A stretch of 64,000 bases of DNA from Hyphomicrobiales bacterium (GCA_900471605.1 UCEY01000043.1:1-64000), one strand, 5' to 3'. Positions 48,457-57,885 are shown, counted from the first letter of the stretch. Translations and numbers: made by a program. The notes: a model not told the origin generated them from the letters alone.

Positions 48457-48846
48457 ATGAAGTTTGGAACCGGCTTTGCGGCGGTGATTCTGGCCGCGAC
48501 GATGTTCGGCGCCCATGCGGCGCGGGCCGACCAGTTGATCGAGGAATACAACGCCTTCATCGGCGAGGATGACCTCTACAATTCCAGCAACGCGCGCCTG
48601 CAGGAGCCCTGGCAGATCATCCGCCAGGACCGCGCCAATTTTCACCGCTTCGGCGTCTCGCAGCGCGGCGACCAGAGCGACAGTTTCTTCGCCGACGCAG
48701 GCAATCGCGAACTTGTCGAGCGCATGATCAGCCGCGGTACCATCGAGCGCAGCGCCCGCAGCGCCATCGTTCGCGGCAACGTCATGATCAACGTGCGGAT
48801 TTTTCGGGGGCCGCGCGGCGATTACGTCAATGTCCTGGTGTATTGA
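48457..48846 (+). CDS. Small secreted protein of unknown function
   Basis: Protein of 129 residues with a signal peptide (FAAVILAATMFGAHAARA, cleavage near ARA-DQ). The mature part (LIEEYNAFIGEDDLYNSSNA, HRFGVSQRGDQSD) has no Cys and ends DYVNVLVY. Family not recognised. Predicted periplasmic. It is convergent with the diguanylate cyclase gene. Confidence 0.75.
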   Translation: MKFGTGFAAVILAATMFGAHAARADQLIEEYNAFIGEDDLYNSSNARLQEPWQIIRQDRANFHRFGVSQRGDQSDSFFADAGNRELVERMISRGTIERSARSAIVRGNVMINVRIFRGPRGDYVNVLVY

Positions 48847-48867
48847 CAGGCCGTTTTGCAAGCGGTT

Positions 48868-48891
48868 GCCGTGATGCCCGGGCATCACGGC
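48868..48891. terminator. 24-base perfect palindrome between convergent genes
   Basis: GCCGTGATGCCC followed by its exact complement GGGCATCACGGC with no spacer. It sits between two convergent stops (48846 and 48909), so a bidirectional terminator or transcript-stabilising hairpin is likely. No T run is present. Confidence 0.5.
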
Positions 48892-48908
48892 CCGTGACCG
48901 AGGGGAAT

Positions 48909-49979
48909 CTACTTCCTGTAGATCAGCCAGCTCTTGCCGACATAGTCCTTCTTCATGCCGTCCTCGAAGAACACCGACCGGTTGCGGCCGGAATTCTTGG
49001 CGGTATAGAGGGCCGTATCGGCGTTGGCGTAGAGTTCGCCCGGATCGCTCGCCTGCGAGCCCATCGCGAAGCCGAGGGAAATGGTGACCGGCCCGTAGTC
49101 GACGCCGGAGCGCGAATTGCGGAAGGTCCGGGTTTCCAGCGCCCGGCGGACCCGCTCGCAGATGATCATCACTTCTTCCGGCGTATTGCCCTCGACGATG
49201 ATCGCGAATTCCTCGCCGCCCGAGCGGGCGACGAACACGTCCTTGCGAACGTTCGAGCGGATGACCGAGGCGACCGTCGCGAGGATCTTGTCGCCGACGG
49301 GATGGCCGTAGCTGTCGTTGATCTTCTTGAAATTGTCGATATCGGCCAGCACCAGCGCGGTGACCGGCAATACCGCCGAATTGTCGTAGGTCGCGGCAAG
49401 GCGCTCGTCGAAGGCCCGGCGGTTGGCGATGCGGGTGAGCGAATCGGTGTTGGCAATGCGCTTGTATTCGTCGAGTTCGCGGCGGACCTGGTCCATTTCT
49501 TGGCTGCGCTGGACAACGCCGCCGACGGTCTTCTCGCCATGCGCCATGGTATTGCCCGTCGCCTCGCTCAGGAGCATCAGCGCGCTGGTCAAAAGGTCGT
49601 TGGAAAAATTGCTCTTGGAGTTGATCCGCTGGGCGGTCTCTCCAAGCAGCCGGCCGTAGCTTTCGAGCGAGCTCTGTTCCTGGCGCAACAGTTTCAGGAG
49701 CGCGTCCAGTTCGCTGAGAAGCTTGCTATGGGCGTCTTCGATGACGGCCACCTGGCCCGTTCCAAGGTAGCGATGCGAAAGCGCGTCCAGCTCTTCCTGC
49801 GTCGCACGGCTGCCGAGCGCCGCCAGGTCGCGGGTCAGATCGGGATTGGAACCGATATAGGCTTCGTAGAAAAGCTGATAGTTACGAGGGATCGGCGCGA
49901 CGCCCATCGATCGCACCGCATAGATGATCTGGCCGATCAGATCGCTAGATTGCGCCCTCGGCGCCGTTGCCGTCGTCAT
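48909..49979 (-). CDS. Diguanylate cyclase (GGDEF)
   Basis: Soluble c-di-GMP synthase of 356 residues. The N-terminal 170 residues form a helical sensor or dimerisation region (VRSMGVAPIPRNYQLFYEAY, then a coiled coil to MDQVRRELDEYKRI). The GGDEF domain starts near 175 with DSLTRIANRRAFDERL, DIDNFKKINDSYGHPVGD, and active-site SGGEEFAI. An RxxD inhibitory site is absent (RKDV at the aligned position). No EAL domain. It has a long AT-rich upstream region. Confidence 0.96.
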   Translation of the reverse strand: MTTATAPRAQSSDLIGQIIYAVRSMGVAPIPRNYQLFYEAYIGSNPDLTRDLAALGSRATQEELDALSHRYLGTGQVAVIEDAHSKLLSELDALLKLLRQEQSSLESYGRLLGETAQRINSKSNFSNDLLTSALMLLSEATGNTMAHGEKTVGGVVQRSQEMDQVRRELDEYKRIANTDSLTRIANRRAFDERLAATYDNSAVLPVTALVLADIDNFKKINDSYGHPVGDKILATVASVIRSNVRKDVFVARSGGEEFAIIVEGNTPEEVMIICERVRRALETRTFRNSRSGVDYGPVTISLGFAMGSQASDPGELYANADTALYTAKNSGRNRSVFFEDGMKKDYVGKSWLIYRK

Positions 49980-50271
49980 CGACGATCCCCACTAGATCCC
50001 ACCCGTATGCTATGAAGCGAAGTAGTATGTGAAAAATGTTGGAAAAGAATTAAGGGGTACCAGCGGAAGAGCTTATTCTTAAATTTAACTCGCATTTCTG
50101 AATTTCCCCATTTTCCCTCAAAATTAATGGGTTTCCGGACTTTAGGGCCGAAAAGATATTCACTTTGTAAAATTTGATATATTCTCGAAATTAATCAATT
50201 GGATTGCCCTCAAGAGAAAGCCCGCCATTCGAGAGGCGGGCTTTTTCCGTTATATTATCAGATAGCTATGC
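49980..50271. other. AT-rich intergenic region, no gene
   Basis: This 292-base gap between the diguanylate cyclase (start at 49979) and fumC (stop at 50272) is strikingly AT-rich from about 50030 to 50210, with many TTAA and A/T runs. The cyclase promoter must be here. A strong terminator with a plus-strand T run lies at 50218-50246; an unannotated small RNA on the plus strand is possible. Confidence 0.5.
50218..50246. terminator. Bidirectional terminator next to fumC
   Basis: Stem AAGCCCGCC (50218-50226) / GGCGGGCTT (50235-50243), eight-base loop, then TTTTT on the plus strand and TTTCTCTT on the minus strand. It ends fumC on the minus strand and perhaps an unknown plus transcript. Confidence 0.85.
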
Positions 50272-51663
50272 TTATTTGGGGCCGATCATGTTTTCCGGGC
50301 GGACATACTGATCGAATTCCTCGTTCGTCAGGTATCCGCCGCCGACCGCCTCGTCGCGCAGGGTGGTGCCGTTCTTGTGGGCGGTCTTGGCGATCTTGGC
50401 GCAGATGTCGTAGCCCAGTCTGGTGTTAAGCGCGGTAACCAGCATCAGCGAGTTTTCCACGCCGCGTCTGATATTGTCTTCGCGCGCCTCGATGCCGACC
50501 ACGCAATTGTCGGTGAAGGAAACGGCAGCGTCGCCGAGCAGCTGCACCGACTGCAGGAAATTATAGGCCATCATCGGATTGTAGACATTGAGCTCGAAAT
50601 GGCCCTGGCTGCCGGCGAAGGTCAGCGCCGCATGATTTCCGAAGATGTGGGCGCAGACCTGGGTGAGCGCCTCCGACTGGGTCGGGTTGACCTTGCCCGG
50701 CATGATCGACGAGCCCGGCTCGTTTTCCGGCAGCGACAGTTCGCCGAGGCCGGCGCGCGGGCCGGAGCCGAGGAAGCGGATGTCGTTGGCGATCTTGAAG
50801 AGCGCGGCCGCGGCGGCGTTGATCGCGCCATGCGCGAAAACCATCGAGTCGTGCGAGGCGAGCGCCTCGAACTTGTTCGGCGCGGTCACGAAGGGCAGGC
50901 CGGTGATCTTGGAGATCTCCTCGGCGACCTTTTCGGCAAAGCCGACGGGAGCGTTGAGGCCCGTGCCGACCGCTGTGCCGCCCTGGGCGAGCTTGGAAAG
51001 CGCCGGCAGCGTCAGTTCGACATTGGCGATCGCCGAGCCGACCTGCGCCGCATAGCCGGAGAATTCCTGGCCGAGCGTCAAGGGCGTGGCGTCCTGCGTG
51101 TGGGTGCGGCCGATCTTGATGATGTGCGAGAACGCCTTGACCTTCGCTTCCAGCGCTTCGTGCAGGTGCTTCAGCGAGGGGACGAGATGGCGCACGATGG
51201 TTTCGACGCAGGCGATGTGCATGGCCGTCGGATAGGTGTCGTTCGACGACTGGCTCATGTTGACGTGGTCGTTCGGATGCACGGGCTTCTTGGAGCCCAT
51301 CACGCCGCCGAGCATTTCGATCGCGCGGTTGGAGATGACCTCGTTGGCGTTCATGTTCGACTGGGTGCCGGAACCGGTCTGCCAGACGACGAGCGGGAAG
51401 TGATCGTTGAGCTTGCCGTCGATGACTTCCTGGGCGGCGTCGATGATTGCCTTGCCAAGCCCCGCGTCGAGGCCGGCGAGTTCCATGTTGGCGCGGGCAG
51501 CGGCCTGCTTGACGATGCCGAGTGCGCGCACGACCGGAAGCGGCTGCTTTTCCCAGCCGATCTTGAAGTTGCCGAGCGAGCGCTGCGCCTGGGCGCCCCA
51601 ATAACGGTCGCCTGCCACGTCGATCGGGCCAAACGTATCGGTTTCGGTGCGGGTCGATGCCAT
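50272..51663 (-). CDS. fumC: Fumarate hydratase, class II
   Basis: Iron-independent fumarase of 463 residues in the citric acid cycle. [36 protein letters not shown] and [16 protein letters not shown] are the class II signatures, with the catalytic Ser loop in the last. Start ATG 51663. It is transcribed alone and divergent from the L,D-transpeptidase. Confidence 0.98.
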   Translation of the reverse strand: MASTRTETDTFGPIDVAGDRYWGAQAQRSLGNFKIGWEKQPLPVVRALGIVKQAAARANMELAGLDAGLGKAIIDAAQEVIDGKLNDHFPLVVWQTGSGTQSNMNANEVISNRAIEMLGGVMGSKKPVHPNDHVNMSQSSNDTYPTAMHIACVETIVRHLVPSLKHLHEALEAKVKAFSHIIKIGRTHTQDATPLTLGQEFSGYAAQVGSAIANVELTLPALSKLAQGGTAVGTGLNAPVGFAEKVAEEISKITGLPFVTAPNKFEALASHDSMVFAHGAINAAAAALFKIANDIRFLGSGPRAGLGELSLPENEPGSSIMPGKVNPTQSEALTQVCAHIFGNHAALTFAGSQGHFELNVYNPMMAYNFLQSVQLLGDAAVSFTDNCVVGIEAREDNIRRGVENSLMLVTALNTRLGYDICAKIAKTAHKNGTTLRDEAVGGGYLTNEEFDQYVRPENMIGPK

Positions 51664-52044
51664 CTTCGCTGCCTCTTTTTGCTCGTGGTCGCTGCCGGTG
51701 TTTCAGAAGATCAACAACGCGTTACCGCGTCCGCGCCGGCCGGCGGCATTACTATACGATTGCGGCGCGTCCGCAAGCCGGGGAAACAGGGTTTTTGGCG
51801 TTCTTTCGCCGTGCCTTTTATGACACGGGCCGCGGAATTATGCAGTAAAATCCGCCTCCCCACCCGCTGCTCGTCGATGGCCGTCAGTAAAAATTTAACG
51901 AATAGTTTCTTAACCTTCCGGCTGCGCACCGATGCTTTTTTGGCGGAGCCCGAACTGGCTGGACACACGGGCGTTTCTTTCCATCCCTCACGCGATCGGT
52001 TAGATGGCGTGATACATATTCGAGCCCGCGAATTTAAGACGCGG
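51664..52044. promoter_or_regulatory. Divergent promoter region of fumC and the L,D-transpeptidase
   Basis: This 381-base gap has no credible gene. TTAACGAATAGTTTCTTAACC lies at 51895-51915; its two TTAA elements resemble a CtrA target but are spaced by 11 rather than 7 bases. A tract around 51880-51915 is AT-rich. Confidence 0.4.
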
Positions 52045-54012
52045 ATGCAGGTGACGGGGACGACATTGCAATACAGACACAAGAAAACTTCGATCGCCTT
52101 GGCGCTTGTTTCGGGCATCTCGATCTTCGCCGGAGCGGCCGTTCCCGCACATGCCGTAACCCTTCTCGACATTCTGCGGGGCGGTCCCGGCGCCGACCGG
52201 GCAAGGCGTGTCGATAACGGCCTGCCGGGTGTCGGCGGCAACGCCGCCCTGCCGACGGAGCGCAGCCTTGCCGATCCGGAGCCGCTGCCGAAAGTTTCCG
52301 GTCCTCGTTATTACACCTACAAGCCGGATGCCGAACGCCTCGTGAAGACGGCGGGTTTTGCGGCGATATCGGCGACGGATGGCAGCCGCCTGGTCGCCGA
52401 GGCCAAGGTTTCGGCGCCCGCGGAAATCGCGACTGCCCTTGAGGCCTTCTACGCCAAGGCCGCCCAACCCGTCTGGATCTCCGGCGGAGACGTCAATGAA
52501 AAGGCGAGGGGCGTCCTGGCGCTCTTCGAACGCGCCGGCGAATACGGCCTGGAGCCCGCCGATTACATCCTGCCGGTCCCGGCGCTGACCACGGCAAGCG
52601 TCGCGGCACCGACCGATGCGGCAACGCCGGTCAACGCTTCGGCGACGGCTATGGCTGTCGCTACGGGGGCTGCGTCGACCCCGGCTCCGGTTGCAGCTGC
52701 CGACAGCCATGACCGCGCCTTGATGCAGTTCGAACTGGCCCTGTCGGAAAAGGTGCTGGTGTTCGCACAGGATATGATGCGCGGCCGCATCGATCCGAAC
52801 AAGCTGTCGGGTTACCACGATTTCAAGCGCAAGGACGTCAAGCTTTCGCTCGTTCTGCCTTTCGCGCAGACCGGCACGGACGTCGCGGCCTACCTCCAGG
52901 GCCTTGCGCCGCAGGGCCCCCAGTTCCAGGCGCTGAAGGCCGAACTCGCAACGCTGCGCGCCGCGGCCGCCAACGATGGCCCCCGCATCTCGCTGCCCAA
53001 CGACATTCTCCTGAAGCCGGGCAAGAGCAGCCCGGATATGGCAAGCATCATCGCCGCCATCCAGCACACCGGCTCCGAGGCGCTGAAGACCAAGCACGCG
53101 GCGACGTTTGCGGCCTATCAGCAGACCCCGGACTACACGCCGGAACTCGTCGAGGTGGTCAAATCCTTCCAGGCCGAAGTCGGCCTCAAGGCCGACGGCG
53201 TCATCGGCAATGCAACGGTGCGCAGGATGGTCGGCCATACCTCGAAGGACAAGATCGAGAAGGTCGAGGTCGCCATGGAACAGGCGCGCTGGCTGCCGGA
53301 CGATCTCGGTCAGCGTTACGTCTTCATCAATCAGCCGGCCTTCATGGTCTATTACCATGACCGTGGCGCCGAACAGTTCTCGATGCGCGTCGTGGTCGGC
53401 GGCAAGGCCAACCAGACCTATTTCTTCCAGGACGAGATCGAGACGGTCGAGTTCAACCCCTATTGGGGCGTGCCGCAGTCGATCATCATCAACGAGATGC
53501 TGCCGAAGTTGCGCCAGGACCCGAGCTATCTCGATCGTCTGGGTTACGAGGTCTCGATCGGCGGCAAGGCCGTTCCGTCGAGCAGCGTCAACTGGTTCGG
53601 ATCCACCGAGAAGGTTTCCGTCCGCCAGCCGCCGTCGAGCGACAACGCGCTCGGCGACCTGAAGATCCTCTTCCCGAACAGCCACGCGATCTACATGCAT
53701 GACACGCCCTCGAAGAGCTTCTTCCAGCGCGACATGCGGGCGTTGAGCCACGGTTGCGTCCGTCTCGCGGAACCGCGCAAGATGGCGGCCGCTGTGCTCG
53801 GCACGACGATCGATGACGTCAACGGACGTATCGCCGCCGGCCAGAACGTCGCCACCAAGGTGCCGGTCAAGATCCCGGTCTACGTCTCGTACTTCACCGC
53901 CTGGCCGAACAAGGACGGCAAGGTCGAATATTTCGACGACGTCTATGGCCGCGACGACGCGACGGTGAAGGCTTTTGCCGCAACCACCAAGGTGCGTGCG
54001 GCACAGAGCTGA
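52045..54012 (+). CDS. L,D-transpeptidase of the YcbB/LdtD type
   Basis: Periplasmic peptidoglycan enzyme of 655 residues. Signal sequence near residues 15-35 (SIALALVSGISIFAGAAVPA), a long N-terminal region with an Ala/Pro-rich linker (about 190-220), a peptidoglycan-binding domain (EVVKSFQAEVGLKADGVIGN), then the YkuD catalytic domain with ALSHGCVRLAEP, Cys571 being the nucleophile and the His the base. It makes 3-3 cross-links. ATG 52045 is followed by a basic n-region; a TTG at 52066 is possible. Rhizobiales grow from a pole and use many L,D-transpeptidases, a plausible context. Confidence 0.92.
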   Translation: MQVTGTTLQYRHKKTSIALALVSGISIFAGAAVPAHAVTLLDILRGGPGADRARRVDNGLPGVGGNAALPTERSLADPEPLPKVSGPRYYTYKPDAERLVKTAGFAAISATDGSRLVAEAKVSAPAEIATALEAFYAKAAQPVWISGGDVNEKARGVLALFERAGEYGLEPADYILPVPALTTASVAAPTDAATPVNASATAMAVATGAASTPAPVAAADSHDRALMQFELALSEKVLVFAQDMMRGRIDPNKLSGYHDFKRKDVKLSLVLPFAQTGTDVAAYLQGLAPQGPQFQALKAELATLRAAAANDGPRISLPNDILLKPGKSSPDMASIIAAIQHTGSEALKTKHAATFAAYQQTPDYTPELVEVVKSFQAEVGLKADGVIGNATVRRMVGHTSKDKIEKVEVAMEQARWLPDDLGQRYVFINQPAFMVYYHDRGAEQFSMRVVVGGKANQTYFFQDEIETVEFNPYWGVPQSIIINEMLPKLRQDPSYLDRLGYEVSIGGKAVPSSSVNWFGSTEKVSVRQPPSSDNALGDLKILFPNSHAIYMHDTPSKSFFQRDMRALSHGCVRLAEPRKMAAAVLGTTIDDVNGRIAAGQNVATKVPVKIPVYVSYFTAWPNKDGKVEYFDDVYGRDDATVKAFAATTKVRAAQS

Positions 54013-54070
54013 GTTTCGGCCGGACCGAGTTTCGGATTGCGGAGTAGGGCGGCCTGGTGCCGCCCTCTTC

Positions 54071-54772
54071 TTATTTGGCTGCCGCCACCCGCTTCACGTC
54101 GGCGGAAATCAGGGTTTCCACCATCTCCACGGTCAGCTGGTCATAGCCGCTGATCACGCGATCGGGGTTGAGCGTCTCGACGGCGACGTCGGAATAACCG
54201 AAGGTCACGGCGACCGAGGCGATGCCCGCATTCTGCGCGGCCAGGATGTCGTTGACGCTGTCGCCGATCATGACGCTCCTCGCGGGATCGCCGCCGGCCC
54301 GTTCGATCGTGCCGAAAATATGCCGTGCATCCGGCTTGCGGACGGCGAACGTATCCCCGCAGGTCATTGCGACGAAACGATCGAGCAGGCCGAGCTTCTG
54401 GAGAAGCGGGAAGGCGAGCTGCCCGGACTTGTTGGTGCAGACGGCGAGCCGCATTCCCGCCGCCGACAGGCGGTCCAGGCAGGCGACGACGCCGTCATAG
54501 GGGCGGCTCCTGCCTGGCATCTGCGCCTCGTAATGCTCCATGTAGCGGTCGAACAGCTTTGCGGCGGTCGGTTCGTCGAGCGGCGCCCGGCGAAGTTCGA
54601 AGGCCCGGCGGATCATCACGCGCACGCCCTGGCCGACAAGATGCGTGAGGTCCTCGAAGGTGACGGGCGCAAGGTCGACCGCCGAAATCGTATGGTTGAG
54701 GCTGTCGATCAGATCCGGTGCGGTGTCGATCAGTGTGCCGTCGAGGTCGAAAATGACGAGTGGAGCGGTCAA
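54071..54772 (-). CDS. gph: Phosphoglycolate phosphatase
   Basis: HAD-superfamily phosphatase of 233 residues removing phosphate from 2-phosphoglycolate. Motif I LVIFDLDGTLIDTAPDLIDS, motif II AVCTNKSGQL, and motif III GDTFAVRKPDA with IGDSVNDILAA. I chose the TTG at 54772, which has GAGG five bases before it and matches the usual start of the family; no ATG or GTG lies nearby and longer starts read into the region upstream of rpiA. Confidence 0.88.
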   Translation of the reverse strand: MTAPLVIFDLDGTLIDTAPDLIDSLNHTISAVDLAPVTFEDLTHLVGQGVRVMIRRAFELRRAPLDEPTAAKLFDRYMEHYEAQMPGRSRPYDGVVACLDRLSAAGMRLAVCTNKSGQLAFPLLQKLGLLDRFVAMTCGDTFAVRKPDARHIFGTIERAGGDPARSVMIGDSVNDILAAQNAGIASVAVTFGYSDVAVETLNPDRVISGYDQLTVEMVETLISADVKRVAAAK

Positions 54773-54944
54773 TGGAACCTCGTGAACGTCGTTCGGGAGA
54801 TGTCCCGGATTAAGCAATGCTGCCGTGAAAAGCAAATATGCGAGATTCGCGACCCTTCGTAAAACCCGCTGCAAGGGGACTTTCGTTTGCCGGGAGAGGC
54901 GTGTAAACAGCGGGTCGGCAAAAACAGCGGGGAGCTTTTGGCGG

Positions 54945-55640
54945 ATGGACGCCCGGGAAATGAAAGTCAAGGCGGCGCAAGCGGCACTGGCCTATGTCGA
55001 GGACGGCATGAGGCTTGGCATCGGCACCGGTTCGACGGCGGACGAATTCGTCAGGCTACTCGCCGAAAAGGTTGATGAGGGCTTCAAGGTCGAAGGCGTA
55101 CCGACGTCGGAGCGCACGGCAAGGCTCTGTGTCGAGCTCGGTATCCCGCTGAAATCGCTCGACGAACTTCCGGAGCTCGATCTGACGATCGACGGCGCCG
55201 ACGAGGTCGATGCCAACCTGACCCTGATCAAGGGCGGCGGCGGTGCATTGCTGCGCGAGAAGATCGTCGCCGCGGCGTCTGCGCGCATGATCGTGATTGC
55301 CGACGAAAGCAAGCTGGTCGGCATGCTCGGAGCCTATCCGCTGCCGATCGAGGTCAATCCCTTCGGCCTGGCGGCGACCCAGATCGCGATCGAAAAGGCT
55401 GCCTCCAGGTTGGGGCTGAGCGGTGCGCTGACGCTGCGCAAATCCGGCGCCGATATCTTCATGACGGACGGCGGCCACTACATTCTGGACGCATCTTTTG
55501 GCCGCATTCCTGATGCAGACGCTCTGTCGGCGGAGCTTAATTTCATTCCCGGTGTCGTGGAACACGGGCTGTTCATCCACATGGCGTCCTTAGCGATCAT
55601 TGCCGGCGAGGCTGGAGCGCGGACGCTCGAGGCGAAATAA
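54945..55640 (+). CDS. rpiA: Ribose-5-phosphate isomerase A
   Basis: Cytoplasmic isomerase of 231 residues of the pentose phosphate pathway. [18 protein letters not shown] is the phosphate-binding segment, [20 protein letters not shown] contains the catalytic Asp and Lys, and [20 protein letters not shown] the Glu/Lys pair. GGGGAG lies 11 bases before the ATG. The next gene follows by 17 bases. Confidence 0.97.
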   Translation: MDAREMKVKAAQAALAYVEDGMRLGIGTGSTADEFVRLLAEKVDEGFKVEGVPTSERTARLCVELGIPLKSLDELPELDLTIDGADEVDANLTLIKGGGGALLREKIVAAASARMIVIADESKLVGMLGAYPLPIEVNPFGLAATQIAIEKAASRLGLSGALTLRKSGADIFMTDGGHYILDASFGRIPDADALSAELNFIPGVVEHGLFIHMASLAIIAGEAGARTLEAK

Positions 55641-55657
55641 CTAGGAGCAACACACTC

Positions 55658-56356
55658 ATGATCAGATTCGCGGTTCTCGGCCGTGCCGCCGCTGTGGCGA
55701 TCCTCTTCTCCGGCGCCTTCACGGTATCGGCTCGCGCACAGGAAGTTTCGGAAGCCCAGCTTGCCGCTGCGCGCGATGCCATCGCGGCGCTCAATGTGAC
55801 CGATCGCTACGACAACATCCTGCCCAACCTCGCAGAGCGTCTGAAGGCCCAGTTCATCCAGGCCTCTCCGAACTTCCAGGGGCAGATCTCCAACGTCGTC
55901 GACGAACAGGCGCTGGTGCTTGCGCCGCGCCGCGCCGATCTGGAAAAGGAAGCCGCGACCATCTATGCCAAGAGCTTCTCGGTCGACGAGCTGAAGTCGA
56001 TCTCCACCTTCTTCAACACGGAAGCCGGCAAGAAGCTGCTGACCAACCAGCCGCTCGTCAGCCGCGAACTGACCAAGGCCGCTGAAATCTGGGCAAACGG
56101 AATTTCCCGCGACCTGACCAACCAGAGCTCCGAAAAGCTGCGCGGCATCATCGACGCAAACCCGATCAAGCCGCCGGTCGTCGATCCGGCACCCGCCGAA
56201 GCTCAGGCGGCACCCGCCCCGGCAAAGCCTGCTGCGGCGCCGGCCAAGCCCGCTGCCGCGCCTGCCGCCAAGCCCGCCGCTCCGGCAGCAGCCGCGCCGG
56301 CCAAGCCTGCCGCTCCGGCCGCCAAGCCCGCTCCGGCTCCGGCGCCGAAGCCCTGA
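55658..56356 (+). CDS. DUF2059 secreted protein with Ala/Pro-rich tail
   Basis: Secreted protein of 232 residues. Signal peptide to about residue 27 (ILFSGAFTVSARAQ), the DUF2059 domain (LPNLAERLKAQFIQASPNFQ, SVDELKSISTFFNTEAGKKL), and a C-terminal tail of about 50 residues made almost only of Ala, Pro and Lys repeats (PAKPAAAPAKPAAAPAAKP). The tail resembles TonB-like spacers and may cross or bind the cell wall. AGGAGC precedes the start. Co-transcribed with rpiA, 17 bases downstream. Confidence 0.9.
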   Translation: MIRFAVLGRAAAVAILFSGAFTVSARAQEVSEAQLAAARDAIAALNVTDRYDNILPNLAERLKAQFIQASPNFQGQISNVVDEQALVLAPRRADLEKEAATIYAKSFSVDELKSISTFFNTEAGKKLLTNQPLVSRELTKAAEIWANGISRDLTNQSSEKLRGIIDANPIKPPVVDPAPAEAQAAPAPAKPAAAPAKPAAAPAAKPAAPAAAAPAKPAAPAAKPAPAPAPKP

Positions 56357-56384
56357 TCGCATCCGCGACCCGCTGAATTTATGG

Positions 56385-56408
56385 AAGCCCGGAGCAATCC
56401 GGGCTTTT
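56385..56408 (+). terminator. Terminator after the DUF2059 gene
   Basis: Nine-base stem AAGCCCGGA (56385-56393) / TCCGGGCTT (56398-56406), GCAA loop, then TTTT. Confidence 0.85.
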
Positions 56409-56472
56409 CCTTTGGGGGCTTCCGTCACTATATGTGGGCCACATCCAGCCGCCTGCTTCCAAGGAGAATGCC

Positions 56473-57861
56473 ATGACCGCCTATGACTATGATCTCTTCG
56501 TGATTGGCGGCGGATCGGGCGGCGTGAGGGCCGGGCGCGTGGCCGCATCGCTGGGCAAGCGGGTGGCGATCGCCGAGGAATATCGGTTCGGCGGCACCTG
56601 CGTCATCCGCGGCTGCGTGCCGAAGAAGCTGTTCGTTTATGCCTCGCAATATCATGAGCATTTCGAGGATGCCGCAGGTTACGGCTGGGACGTCGGCGAA
56701 AGCACGTTCGACTGGAAGAAGCTGATCGCCGCCAAGGACAAGGAGATCGCCCGCCTCGAAGGCCTTTATCGCAAGGGCCTTGAGAACAACGGTGCGGAAA
56801 TCCTTGAGACCCGCGCCGAACTGGTCGATGCCCATACGATCCGGCTCGTGAAGACCGGCAAGATGGTGACCGCTGAAAAGATCGTCATCGCGACCGGCGC
56901 CGCTCCCTACATGCATACCGCGGTGCCCGGCCACGAGCTCTGCATCTCGTCCAACGAGGCCTTTCATCTGCCGGAACTGCCGCGCTCCATCCTGATTGCC
57001 GGCAGCGGTTATATCGCGGTCGAGTTCGCCAACATCTTCCACGGCCTCGGCGTCGACGTGACGCTGATCTACCGCGGCAAGGAGATTCTGTCGCGCTTCG
57101 ACCAAGACCTGCGCCAGGGCCTGCACAAGGCGATGGCCGAGAAGGGCATCCGCATCGTGCTGACGGATGTGATCGAAGAGGTCACCAAGACGCCGGCCGG
57201 AGGGCTTGTTGCCAGGACGATGAAGGGCGAGAGGATCGCCGTCGACACCATCATGCTGGCGCTCGGGCGTGATCCGAACACGCACGGTCTAGGCCTCGAG
57301 GCCGCGGGCGTCGAGGTGAACCATCGGGGCGCCATCGTCGTCGACAAATATTCGCGCACCAGCGTACCGCATATCTATGCGCTCGGCGATGTCACCGACC
57401 GGGTACAGCTGACGCCGGTCGCGATCCACGAGGCGATGTGCTTCATCGAAACCGAATACCGGAACAACCCGACCGCCCCCGACCACGACCTGGTCGCCAC
57501 CGCCGTGTTCTCGCAGCCGGAGATCGGCACCGTCGGCCTGTCGGAAGAGGAAGCGGCCAAACGGTATCCGGAGCTCGAAGTCTACCGCGCCGAGTTCCGG
57601 CCGATGAAGACGACGCTTTCGGGCCGTTCCGAAAAGATGATCATGAAACTGGTCGTCGATGCGGCGAGCCGCAAGGTGGTCGGCGCCCACGTCCTCGGCC
57701 ACGATGCCGGCGAGATGGCGCAGCTTCTCGGCATCTCGCTGAAGGCCGGCGTCACCAAGGACGATTTCGACCGCACCATGGCCGTCCATCCGACGGCGGC
57801 GGAAGAGCTCGTCACCATGTATAACCCGAGCTACCGGGTGAAGAACGGCGAGCGCGTCTGA
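56473..57861 (+). CDS. gor: Glutathione-disulfide reductase
   Basis: FAD-dependent NADPH oxidoreductase of 462 residues that regenerates glutathione. FAD motif LFVIGGGSGGVRAGRVAAS, redox pair in GGTCVIRGCVPKK (Cys43, Cys48), NADPH motif ILIAGSGYIAVEFANIF, FAD second motif YALGDVTDRVQLTPVA and C-terminal HPTAAEE with the proton donor His. Start ATG 56473 has AAGGAG. The CVIRGC active site, rather than CVNVGC, is typical of this order. Confidence 0.97.
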   Translation: MTAYDYDLFVIGGGSGGVRAGRVAASLGKRVAIAEEYRFGGTCVIRGCVPKKLFVYASQYHEHFEDAAGYGWDVGESTFDWKKLIAAKDKEIARLEGLYRKGLENNGAEILETRAELVDAHTIRLVKTGKMVTAEKIVIATGAAPYMHTAVPGHELCISSNEAFHLPELPRSILIAGSGYIAVEFANIFHGLGVDVTLIYRGKEILSRFDQDLRQGLHKAMAEKGIRIVLTDVIEEVTKTPAGGLVARTMKGERIAVDTIMLALGRDPNTHGLGLEAAGVEVNHRGAIVVDKYSRTSVPHIYALGDVTDRVQLTPVAIHEAMCFIETEYRNNPTAPDHDLVATAVFSQPEIGTVGLSEEEAAKRYPELEVYRAEFRPMKTTLSGRSEKMIMKLVVDAASRKVVGAHVLGHDAGEMAQLLGISLKAGVTKDDFDRTMAVHPTAAEELVTMYNPSYRVKNGERV

Positions 57862-57870
57862 CGCGCTCGC
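57848..57870. terminator. Hairpin across the gor stop codon
   Basis: GCGAGCGCG (57848-57856) / CGCGCTCGC (57862-57870), perfect nine-base stem, loop TCTGA that contains the gor TGA. No T run, so it may be a weak terminator for gor or the convergent TadG-like gene. Confidence 0.4.
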
Positions 57871-57885
57871 GGCTTCGGTGTGGCA

